Assembly: GCF_028885435.1 (NCBI RefSeq)
Contig: NZ_CP118522.1
Coordinates: 806,001 to 870,000 of the forward strand
DNA from: Mesomycoplasma ovipneumoniae ATCC 29419
GTDB lineage: Bacteria > Bacillota_I > Bacilli_A > Mycoplasmatales > Metamycoplasmataceae
Reading direction: 5' to 3'
Length of the DNA stretch: 64,000 bases
Shown here: positions 55,811-64,000 of the stretch, piece after piece
Layout of the letters: every line of letters starts with the position of its first letter
Numbering within the stretch: position 1 is the first letter of the stretch
Program-made: the position numbers and the translations under genes
Notes under the pieces: generated by a model
The model's database searches: none
The model's input: only the letters and a program-made list of their open reading frames with translations
Told to the model about the DNA's origin: nothing

Positions 55811-55843
55811 TCAATAACTAAAATTTAAGTTTTAGTTATTGAC
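55811..55843 (-). terminator. hairpin at the nusG 3' end
   Basis: Perfect 13-bp stem (TCAATAACTAAAA) with a six-base loop, overlapping the nusG stop. T-richness after it is modest on the minus strand. The 55620-55800 stretch contains no gene. Confidence 0.6.
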
Positions 55844-56407
55844 CTTTTTTAAATTTTTATATTCAAAGGTCGCAGGAGCTTTGCGCCCAAAAACATTTTC
55901 AAGTTCTACTGTTATTAAAGTTTTAGTCTCGTTCATCTCGATAATTTTACCAATATCGCCGGTAAAAGGTCCTTGAGTCACTTTTGCCCAGTCACCAATT
56001 TGTCAAGTTATTGCAGTAGTATCATTAGTTTCTTGAAAACTAAGAATTTTTTGATTTCAATTTTCTTTCATTCGCTCAAATTGTCGTATTGAAATTGGCG
56101 TTGGTTTAGTTCCTCGACCGTGAGAACCGACAAGTCCTGTTACATATTGAGTATTTCTAACGACAAATCAGGCTTTATCAACCATATTCATCTTGATAAA
56201 AAAGTAGCCTTTATATAAATTACGGTATTTGAGTTTTTTTTCAGCTTTCCCGTTTGTGCTTTCCTCATAATAAGGGACGTCAAATTTGATTATTTCCTGA
56301 AAGTGCTCTTCTAAATTTTCGTATTTTATTCGGTTTTTAAGTAAAGTAATTGCAACATCTTCTTTTGATGAAATAGTTGAAATCATGTATCACTTATATA
56401 TTTTCAT
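55832..56407 (-). CDS. nusG: transcription termination/antitermination protein NusG
   Basis: 191 residues from ATG 56407 (MKIYKWYMISTISSKEDVAITLLKNRI), with AAAGGAGC upstream. The N-terminal NGN domain includes LYKGYFFIKMNMVDKAWFVVRNT and VTGLVGSHGRGTKPTPIS; the C-terminal KOW domain reads VTQGPFTGDIGKIIEMNETKTLITVELENVFGRKAPATFEY. Two Trp are TGA. It is the last gene of rpmG-secE-nusG. Confidence 0.96.
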
Positions 56408-56425
56408 AGTATTTTTTGCTCCTTT

Positions 56426-56662
56426 CTAAATTCCTACTCCGGCTTGATTTCAAATATAGGCAGCAATAATTGTAATTGCGAAAAAAACAGCCATAAAAAT
56501 AAGTGAAAAAATTATTGTTTGCCCAAAACTTTGAAAAGCGACTCGACTTGTTGGTCATTTTACCCTTTTCATTTCTTTAATAAAAAGGCGAAAGAAAAAT
56601 TTTTTTTTGCCTTTTTTTGTCTCGTCAGGGATTTTAACATTTTTTGCTGGTTTTTTTCACAT
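56426..56662 (-). CDS. secE: preprotein translocase subunit SecE
   Basis: 78 residues with the SecE hallmark FIKEMKRVKWPTSRVAFQS directly before a single transmembrane helix (IIFSLIFMAVFFAITIIAAYI). Residue 2 is Trp encoded by TGA. The start overlaps the rpmG stop (TAATG) and nusG follows at 18 bases. Confidence 0.95.
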
Positions 56663-56802
56663 TATTTTTCCTCTTGGTGTAAAGTAGATTTGCGACATAT
56701 TTTGCAAAATTTATTAATCTGAAGGCGAGTTTGAAGCGATTTATTTGTTTTATAGTTCCGATTTTTACAAACAAAGCAGCTTAGACTAATTTTTTTCTTC
56801 AT
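56662..56802 (-). CDS. rpmG: 50S ribosomal protein L33
   Basis: 46 residues, with the two CxxC pairs (CFVC and CKIC) and the KNRNYKT and TLHQE segments of L33. The position before secE-nusG is the conserved one. AGGA lies upstream of the ATG, and a TATAAT -10 at 56836-56841 gives it a promoter of its own. Confidence 0.93.
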   Translation of the reverse strand: MKKKISLSCFVCKNRNYKTNKSLQTRLQINKFCKICRKSTLHQEEK

Positions 56803-56835
56803 ATTAATCCTAAAAATTTAACATTACAGTCTATA

Positions 56836-56841
56836 ATTATA
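56836..56841 (-). promoter_or_regulatory. rpmG-secE-nusG promoter -10 (TATAAT)
   Basis: TATAAT on the minus strand, directly downstream of the stop codon of the sigma-like gene. Confidence 0.55.
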
Positions 56842-56843
56842 TA

Positions 56844-57395
56844 TTAATTTAGGAAAAAACTTCTTAATTTATTACTTGTAGCTCGAATAAAATCATTAAC
56901 CTTTTGTGTGGTGATGCCAATTTTTTTAGCAATAACATTAGTTGGAATGTCTTGAATAAAAAACATTTCAAACATTTCCATCTCAAGTTCATCAAAAGAC
57001 TCGGTAATTCGGTTGTAAATATCCTGAATTTCTAGTTTGTGAAGCTCACTTTCGACAGCAAACTCGATATTTTCAGGTAATTCATCAAGTGAAACTGAAA
57101 AATTTGCTATTTGATAGTTTTTTGTAGTAAAAGAAGTTGCATACCCTAACATAAACAGTTTAATTTTGTGAACCAAATAATTTTCAAGCGGGATACCTAA
57201 ACTAGGGTCAAATTCTTCATATAACTGCACAAATTTGTCAATTGAAGCATTAAATAGGTCTTGATAAGTTATCGGTGTTAAGGCAAAAGTTTTTATTACT
57301 TGCTTTGAACAAGCTAATAAAATATGCGAATATTTGTTTAAAACGGTAAAATATCTCTTATTTTTAGCTATTTTTTTCTTACGATCTAATCACAT
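56844..57395 (-). CDS. sigma-70-family factor in the SigH gene position
   Basis: 183 residues from ATG 57395 (MWLDRKKKIAKNKRYF, Trp as TGA). The middle (TYQDLFNASIDKFVQLYEEFDPSLGIPLENYLVHKIKL) resembles sigma region 2, and the end is a helix-turn-helix like region 4 (FFIQDIPTNVIAKKIGITTQKVNDFIRATSNKLRSFF). The order cysS-rlmB-this gene-rpmG-secE-nusG is the same as around sigH in Bacillus. Sequence similarity alone is weak; synteny is the stronger argument. In Bacillus, SigH helps control competence. Confidence 0.75.
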
Positions 57396-57420
57396 TTTGT
57401 AAATAAAACCTCATAGTTGT

Positions 57421-58110
57421 TTATTTTTGTTTGTTTTTTAGATAAAAAAGTATAATTCCCGTCGCAACTGTAACGTTTAGTGAATCAATTTTACCTTCCA
57501 TCGGAATAAAAAATGACTCATCACTAGCATACAAACTACTTTTTTTAATTCCGGTAGCCTCATTGCCAACTATAAGTGCGCAGGGAAAATTAAACTGAAT
57601 TTCATTAATTTTTTTACTTTTTTCGCTTAAATCAGTGGCATAAATTCAAAAACCTATTTTTTTTAGTTTATTAATTGCGGCTACAATTGAATTTACAAGA
57701 ATAAATTTGATACCGATAAAGCCACCTGATGCAACTTTGAATGTGGTTTCATTTAGTTTAGCTGCTCGCTTTTTGGGCAAAATTATATGCTTAATTCCAA
57801 AACAATTTGCTGTTCTAATAATGTTACCGAGATTATTTTGATCATGAATATGATCAAGAATTAAAATAATTTCGGGTCTATCCTTGCTTAAAACATCAAT
57901 TTCAAAAAATTTAAAGTTTTCAACAACACCAACAAAACCTTGGTGGTTTGCAGAAACTAATTTATCTAAAAAATCTTTAGTAACTATTTGTACTTTTTGG
58001 TTCGAAAAAATTGGACTATCAGGCTGTTTTAAACAGTAAATTTGTTTAAAAACAAACCCATTTTTAATTGCTTCTATCACCGAATTCTTGCCACAGATAT
58101 ATTTAAGCAT
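57421..58110 (-). CDS. rlmB: TrmH/SpoU family RNA 2'-O-methyltransferase (RlmB-like)
   Basis: 229 residues, SPOUT fold. Motifs: YICGKNSVIEAI at the N-terminus, ILDHIHDQNNLGNIIRTANCFGIKHIILP, and C-terminal IVGNEATGIKKSSLYASDESFFIPMEGKIDSLNVTVATGIILF, the three SpoU motifs with SAM-binding knot. Probably methylates 23S rRNA G2251 or a tRNA. Downstream of cysS as in Bacillus. Confidence 0.92.
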
Positions 58111-58143
58111 ATTTTTTCACTTTCGTATGAAACGCGGAAAAAA

Positions 58144-59352
58144 TTATGAAAAAATGAACCTTTTTCATAATTTTTCGCGATATTTATCAGCTTCTTCATA
58201 TTTTTTTTGTTCAAGAAGTTTTTTTCAAATTTGAATATTTTCTTGATCTTCAGAATTAATTTCTTTTCTTGCAAAGCTAAATCTTAGTAATTTGAATATA
58301 AAGACAATTTCTGAATTCTTTTTTTGTTTTGCTAAGTTAGAGATTAAAAAAATAGCATTAGAAAATTTTTGTTCTTCAATGAGTAATAAAATTTGATCAA
58401 CAGCGCTTTTTTCAATTTCTTTAGGATTCAGAATTCAGTCAAAATAAATTTTTTTGTATTTTGTTATTAATTTTTGGTGATTTTGGATTAATTCATCTGT
58501 TAAATTAATCGGGACACTAGGATTTATTGACAAAAAAATGCTGCGAAGAACATCTGGATCGTATTTTTTTGCAAATTCTTTTGCAAAAATTATATTTCCT
58601 ATTGATTTAGACATTTTTTTACCGTTAAAATTTACAAAGCCAACACGAATTCATTTTTTTGAAATTAGCTCGTTTGTTAAAGCAAAATGTTGGGCATTTT
58701 CATTTTCATGATGCGGAAAAATCAAATCAACACCACCTCCGTGAATATCCACTGAATTTTTGTCAAAATGATTATAAATAATTGCCGAGCACTCAGTGTG
58801 TCACCCGGGTCTGCCTAGGCCAAAAGGCGAGTCAAAAAGTACGCCTTTTTTTGTTTTTTTTCACAAAACAAAATCGTTTACAGACTTAGTTTGACGATCT
58901 TTTTGGTACAAATTGTGGACTTTTTGTTGAGAAATTACACCGTAATTTGCAATTTTACTTGCCTCAAAAACAAGGTCCCCGTTTTGATTAAAATAAGTAA
59001 AATTTTTATCTTTTAACTCGACAATATAGTCGATAATTTTGTCAAGAATTTGCGTTACTTTTATTATTTTGTCAGGTTTTTTAATATTAAATGTTTCAAG
59101 AACACTAAAATATTCAAAAATGTATTTTTGACTCAATTCAGCTTCAGTTAGCCCTAATTCCATTGCTTTTTCGATAATTTTGTCGTCAATATCAGTGATA
59201 TTTTGGACAAAATTAACTTTTTTGCCAAAATATTTTCATACAGAAACTAGAAAATCAAACACAATTACCGACCTTAAATTGCCGATATGAACGTGATTAT
59301 AAACCGTAGGACCGCAAAGATAAACATTCAAATTACTTTTAGTTGAGCTCAT
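58144..59352 (-). CDS. cysS: cysteinyl-tRNA synthetase
   Basis: 402 residues, class I. The HIGH motif is in [17 protein letters not shown] and the KMSKS motif in [14 protein letters not shown]; zinc ligands include the GPTVY-adjacent Cys and the [10 protein letters not shown] / [15 protein letters not shown] region. Shorter than most CysS (about 460) because the C-terminal anticodon-binding part is reduced. Six or more TGA Trp codons. The start overlaps the end of the upstream protease gene by 14 bases. Confidence 0.95.
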
Positions 59353-60034
59353 AATTCGTTAATTTTTTAACTAAATCAGTGTAATTAGGTATAATTTTAC
59401 CAATTTTTTCCCAAAAAAGCTTGCCGTGGTTGCGAAAAAAATGGTGAACTACCTCATGAACAATCACGTAATCAATAATTTCCTTGGAAAATGCAAATAA
59501 ATATTTGCTATAATGAATTTTTTGACGATAATAATTGGTGCCTCAGGATGTATTTTTTCGTGATAGCTTGACTATGTAATCAGGAACTTCTAAGGTTTTA
59601 GTTCAAAAATTTGTTCGCTGAATCAAATAGTCTTCAAAATGTTTCATTAACAGTTTTTCAATTTTAGCCTCAATATTTTTTGGCCGACCTAAGGAAAAAA
59701 TAGCAAACTGACTTTGCAAATAGAGTTTATTTTTTGTTTTTATTAAGCTAAAATAGTTTTTTTTACCAAAAAGGTAAAAAAAAGATTCAGAAAAGTGCAG
59801 CACTTGCCTTAATGGCAAAATATTGATAATTTTATTAAAATATTTTGAATTTCTGACACTCCTGATTAAAACTTCGTCAGTTAAGACAAGTCCGGTCTGA
59901 ACCAAAATATAGTTATCAACTAATTTAACTATCAGGCGCGAACTTTTAGGCCTGAATTCAACAAAAATAGGATATTTTTGACCATTTAGGTCTATTTTTA
60001 GTTCGCGAAACTTAGCTTTTTTGTTGGAATTCAT
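59339..60034 (-). CDS. YgjP-like zinc metallopeptidase (DUF45)
   Basis: 231 residues with the zinc-binding motif VHEVVHHFF (HExxH) near residue 184 and a third ligand likely in NHGKLFW. The upstream [29 protein letters not shown] context is typical of DUF45/YgjP proteins. Predicted soluble; cellular role unknown. It overlaps the preceding CNNM-type gene by 23 bases, so the two are coupled. Confidence 0.85.
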
Positions 60035-61250
60035 TTTTGGTTATTTTTAGCTCGATTGTATTTGCACTTTTGTCAATAATTTCAAATTCAAGTTTGTATG
60101 TTGGCCAGTCAAAATAGAATTTTGCCCCTAAAACAAGCTTTTTTTTCGAACTTTGGGATAAAAGTCACTGATTTAAATTTTTAAAACTAACAGGAAGATT
60201 GACTGCTAAAATTTTGTTAATTGTCAAAATAGAAGTTTCGGCTTTTGTTGTAATCTGATTTGGACTAATTTGATAAAAATCAAGGTCATCACGATAGTCA
60301 TACTCATCATAAATTGGACCCAAAAGACACTCGAGTATATCTTCAAATGTAAGAATTCCAACAATTTTTTGCGATTTATTGGACTCAACTACAAATCCTA
60401 AATGAGATTTTGATTTTTTCAAAATCTCATAATTTGTTTTAATCAAAGATGTCGAAAGAAGAAGAGGAGTTTTTATTATATGATCGTTAATGTCAAATTT
60501 ATCAAGGTGTAAAATGTCTTTTGAAAGTAAAATTCCAACAAAATTGTCGTCTTTTCAAACAGGAATTCTCGAAAAATTTGAGTCAATTATTACTTCTTTA
60601 ATCGATTCAAGACTATCTTCATATTTTACAAAGACAACATCCTCAAGTTTTGTAAAATGTTTGGCGGTTGTAAAAGAGTCAAATTCAAGCGCTCGAATTG
60701 CCAAGTCAGATTCATCTTTTTCAAGAACATCTTCTTGGTGAGTTTGTAAAATTATTTTTTTTAGCTCGTTTTCAGTGTTTGTTACATTGATTTTTTTGAC
60801 AAATTTAGTCATTAAAGCCGCTAGTGGAAATAAAAAGTAGTAAAAAAAAGTAATAAAAAATCAAAAAGCTTTTAAAAATAAAATCGGTTTTTTTCGACCA
60901 AAAATTTTAGGGTAAATTTCACCAAAAATTATTAACGGCGGAGTTGTTGCCGCTATTGAAATTAAAATTTGCAAAGATTCATTAATTGCTAAATTTGAAA
61001 AAAGTGCCGAAATTATAATAGAAATTCCGATGTTGACAATGTTGTTTCAAATTAGTATAATTGTCAAAGTTTTTTCATAATTATCATAATATTTAAGAAT
61101 TTGCTTTTTCCCTCAAAAAGAATCAGAAATATTTTCATCAACTTTTGCCCGACTTGTGGCAGTAAAAACAGTTTCGCTTGCTGAAAAAATGGCCGAAATT
61201 AAAAATAAAAATAATAAAACAATTCCTAAAGCAATAAAATAACCCGGCAT
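60012..61250 (-). CDS. CNNM/CorC-type membrane protein with CBS domains
   Basis: 412 residues: an N-terminal DUF21/CNNM membrane domain with about four helices (SAIFSASETVFTATSRAKV is the characteristic segment), a paired CBS domain (SNFSRIPVWKDDNFVGILLSKD; GFVVESNKSQKIVGILTFEDILECLLGPIYDEYD) and a small CorC/HlyC C-terminal domain. Relatives are magnesium exporters, often mis-annotated as hemolysin C. Its ATG overlaps the dnaB stop (TAATG). Confidence 0.9.
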
Positions 61251-62647
61251 TAGTCCTCTAATCCTAAATTTATATCATTTTTATTTTTGTTTGCAACATT
61301 AAAATCAAGGGCAGCAATAAACTGGCCAATTTCAGGCAAAAAATTAAAAAATAGCGTTCCAGTTGGGCCATTTCTGTGTTTTGCGATAATTAATTTTGTA
61401 TTTGGTCCGCTGTCAAAATTAGGTTGATCATCTTCTCTTTTATTATAATAGTTGTCCCGATGTAAAAAAGCAACAAGGTCAGCATCTTGCTCGATAGCTC
61501 CAGATTCACGCAAATCTGAAAGTAAAGGAGTTTTATCTTCTCTTCGCTCAACATTTCTTGAAAGTTGCGACAGAGCAATAATTGGCGTATTAACTGCCCG
61601 AGCTAGTTGTTTTAATTTTCGAGAAATAATTGAAACCTCGACTTGACGGTTGTAATTTTGATTATTTGCACTTGAATTTATAAGTTGTAAATAGTCAAAA
61701 ATAATAAGATCATATTTAATATTGTTGCGATAGCGTTTTTGAACTTCTCAAAAAATGTCGTCAATATTGATCGAACCTGAGTCATTTATAGTCAATTTTG
61801 CCTCTTTTAGTCGTTTTGAGATTGCTTTTTCAATTTTTATTAAATCTTCAGGGCGTAAATTTTTCGGTGTTTTGAATTTATTGGCCTCAATTCCTGAAAC
61901 AAGTGATAAAAGCCGAGTTCCTAAATCTGTGTTTGACATTTCAAGGGCAAAAAATAGCACAGATTTTCCACTTTTGCAAACATTTCAGGCTAAATTAAGG
62001 GCAAAAGCTGTTTTTCCGACCGAAGGACGAGCTGCTAAAATTACAAGTTCACCCCTTTGAAAACCAGAAGTTACAACGTCCAAATTATCATAACCAGTCG
62101 AAATTCCTTTAATAACATTTTGACTTGTGCGAAGTTCAGTAATAAATTGAAAAATTTCCTGGGCAATTTCATAAATTGAATAAAAAGACTGTTTTGTGCT
62201 ATCTAAAGTCAAAAGATTAATTTTGTCAACAATTTGACTTGTAATTTCTATGGAAGTTTTTTTACCAAAGTCTAGTTCGTGACTTGATTCTTCAATAATT
62301 TTTTTGAGCTGGCGCAGAGTTTTTTTCTCGCTGACAATCCTAAGATGCGATGTAATTTCTGAAGGCAGAGAAAAATTATTATTATAAAGTCAAATTATGA
62401 AAGATTTTCCGCCTATTTTTTCCAGCTTTTGATTTTTTTGCAGTTCTTCAATTATTAAATTAACTTCAGGATCAGGAACGCTAGCAACCACAGTTTTAAT
62501 TGCTTTTGCAATCTCAACTAGTCTTAGATCGCTAAAATCATTTGGGTCAATTGCGTCAATATAATTGATAATTTTTCTGGGATTTGAAAGCAAAAAAGAA
62601 ATTATAAAGGACTCAATATCAGGGGAAGTATATCGCGAATTATTCAT
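61250..62647 (-). CDS. dnaB: replicative DNA helicase
   Basis: Hexameric helicase that unwinds the replication fork (DnaC in Bacillus). 465 residues: N-terminal primase-interaction domain, then the RecA-like motor with Walker [31 protein letters not shown], Walker [10 protein letters not shown] and [32 protein letters not shown]. It lies after rplI with a short overlap, as in the Firmicutes gdpP-rplI-dnaB order. Confidence 0.96.
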
Positions 62648-63077
62648 CTTTTACAACGTTTATTTTTAAAGTAGCACTAATTTCCGGACTTAATTTAACA
62701 GTAACATAACTTGTTCCAAAATTGGAAATTCCTGGAGTTTGAATTAAGTGCTTGTCAATAAAAATATCTTTGGTCTCAAGTTCTTTTTTTATTTTTTTAG
62801 CCGAAATTGCCCCGTGGACTGAATCAAGTGTCCCTTTTAATTTAAATCACAAAACAGTATTTTCAATTTGAGACTTAAGTTGGACTGCCTGATTTTTTTT
62901 ATTTTCCTTTTCAGCTTCAATTTTTTTTAGCCTTTCATTCAAAAGTTTTTCAGTTCTTGGATTAAAAGGTTCTGCCAAATTATTTTTAAACAAATAATTG
63001 CTAGCATAACCAGCTGAAACCTCAACAACACTGTTTGCACGACCATCTTTTGTGTCTTTAAGTAGAATTACTTTCAT
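62640..63077 (-). CDS. rplI: 50S ribosomal protein L9
   Basis: 145 residues: the N-terminal MKVILLKDTKDGRANSVVEVSAGYASNYLFKNNLA rRNA-binding domain, a long helix (RLKKIEAEKENKKNQA) and the C-terminal domain. AAAGGAGAG lies before the ATG. The start overlaps the end of the phosphodiesterase gene. Confidence 0.96.
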
Positions 63078-64000
63078 ATTCTCTCCTTTGAATTGCAAGT
63101 TTAATATTTTCAACAAATTCAGAAAAAGTCTCAACTGTTGAATAAGCAGCTGCTGAAGTTACATTTCCGCCTCCACCAACTTGCTCTGCTATATATTGAA
63201 CATTAACATTTTCAACACCTCGAGCTGACATTTTATAATTTTTTTGTTGCGGTAATTTTGCCACAACAAAGGCAGCTTGACGATTTTTAACTAATAAAAT
63301 TTGCTCGCAAGCAATCGAGACTAAGTCAGTTTCAATTTCCCGGTCAAGACTTGCAAGAAAAAAGCCTGGCTTAACTTCGGTGACATTTTCAAGAATTTCT
63401 TTAATAATTTTTGACTCATTTTCATTAAGTTTGAGAAATTCACCAGTTTTTGCAGTTTTTGCTCCTCAACGAACAAGGGCAGAAACGGCCGCAAAAGTTG
63501 AAGCACTAGCGGTTTTTTTAAACTGGGCCGAGTCAACATATAAACCGTTAAGCAAAATTTGGGCTCATTCTTGATCAATGCTTATATCTGAATGAATTGT
63601 TAGTAAAATTAAATGGGTAATAATTTCACATGTTGATGAAGATGAGACATCAATATAGTCATGAATTAATTCCAAAATCCCTTGCATTTTGGAATTAATT
63701 CCGTGATGGTCAAAGACAAAAACATTTTCCAAATTGATTTGATCAAGAGCTTTTTTGTTTTCAATTCGCTCAACGTCAGAAACATCAACTAAAATGGCAA
63801 GGCAAGTGTCATTATTTTTTGAGGCCATTGTAATTTTGGAAGCAACTGAACGGGATATAAAAATATTTTTCTTGATAAAATCAGCTTGCGATAAAAATCT
63901 TGTTGTGGTAGTGTCAAAAGTCTGGTTTTGAATATAAAAATTAATTTTTCTTTTATAAATAACTTCAGCATATCTTTTTAAAAAATTACCCAAAACATAA
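63058..64000 (-). CDS. gdpP: DHH/DHHA1 phosphoesterase, GdpP-like (partial, 5' end outside window)
   Basis: The visible ~314 residues hold the DHH domain (VFDHHGINSKMQG and NGLYVDSAQFK) and the DHHA1 end (SARGVENVNVQYIAEQVGGGGNVTSAAAYS), as in the C-terminal half of the cyclic-di-AMP phosphodiesterase GdpP. The frame continues past the window edge, so membrane, PAS and GGDEF parts cannot be checked. The position before rplI-dnaB is that of gdpP in Bacillus and many mycoplasmas. Confidence 0.88.

Overview
The window is low-GC mycoplasma chromosome. UGA must be read as tryptophan: nearly every long reading frame carries in-frame TGA codons at conserved Trp positions (PyrG, TopA, enolase, LigA, SerS, DnaB). 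Lipoproteins, a DUF31-type protease, ECF transporter genes, IS1634-like and IS256-like elements and many extended -10 promoters (TGnTATAATT) suit the Mycoplasma hyopneumoniae / Mesomycoplasma group. I cannot fix the species.

Layout. 1-1251: 3' part of an ABC transporter on the minus strand. 2011-3615: pyrG. 3628-5523: an IS1634-like element between the convergent ends of pyrG and pgsA. 5546-10097 (minus): rpsP-trmD, then rplS-topA-membrane protein-pgsA. 10.5-12.4 kb: a short repeat element carrying a decayed IS256-like copy. 12746-14713: rpsD with a structured leader, then rpiB-mutM. 14723-17082: a nest of three mobile elements. 17146-27830 (minus): dnaX-ybaB-recR-tmk-holB-rsmI-hpt-ecfA1-ecfA2-ecfT-ligA, a DNA replication/repair array joined to a vitamin transporter energising module. 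27974-30135 (plus): small hypothetical, lplA, alpha/beta hydrolase. 30175-30740: repeat element. 30752-37473 (minus): DJ-1-like protein, serS, eno, rpe, rsgA, gmk, rsmD, recO. 37795-44932 (plus): DUF31 lipoprotease, repeat element, msrB, a proline-rich lipoprotein and an amino acid permease. 45076-45614: another repeat element.

45810-55531 (plus) is the most unusual part. Five genes, four of their junctions tight or overlapping, encode a DprA-like protein, a two-helix VirB2/TrbC-like subunit, a VirB6-like polytopic protein with a long charged tail, a VirB3-VirB4-like ATPase and a 1210-residue surface-anchored protein. No relaxase, coupling protein or integrase is present, so it is not an ordinary integrative conjugative element. 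A type IV secretion-derived DNA uptake apparatus, analogous to Helicobacter ComB, is the most attractive reading, but it is inference.

55832-64000 (minus) is the Firmicutes-type housekeeping order gdpP-rplI-dnaB, a CNNM/CBS protein, a YgjP-like protease, cysS-rlmB-(sigma factor in the SigH position)-rpmG-secE-nusG. It converges on the putative uptake operon.

A second theme is the mobile DNA. One family of non-autonomous elements shares terminal sequences with the IS1634-like element and creates long direct repeats (32 to 112 bp here). Several sit at the 3' ends of convergent genes or inside terminators, so the repeats preserve the genes. These elements carry a conserved promoter, start site and hairpin, and may be transcribed.
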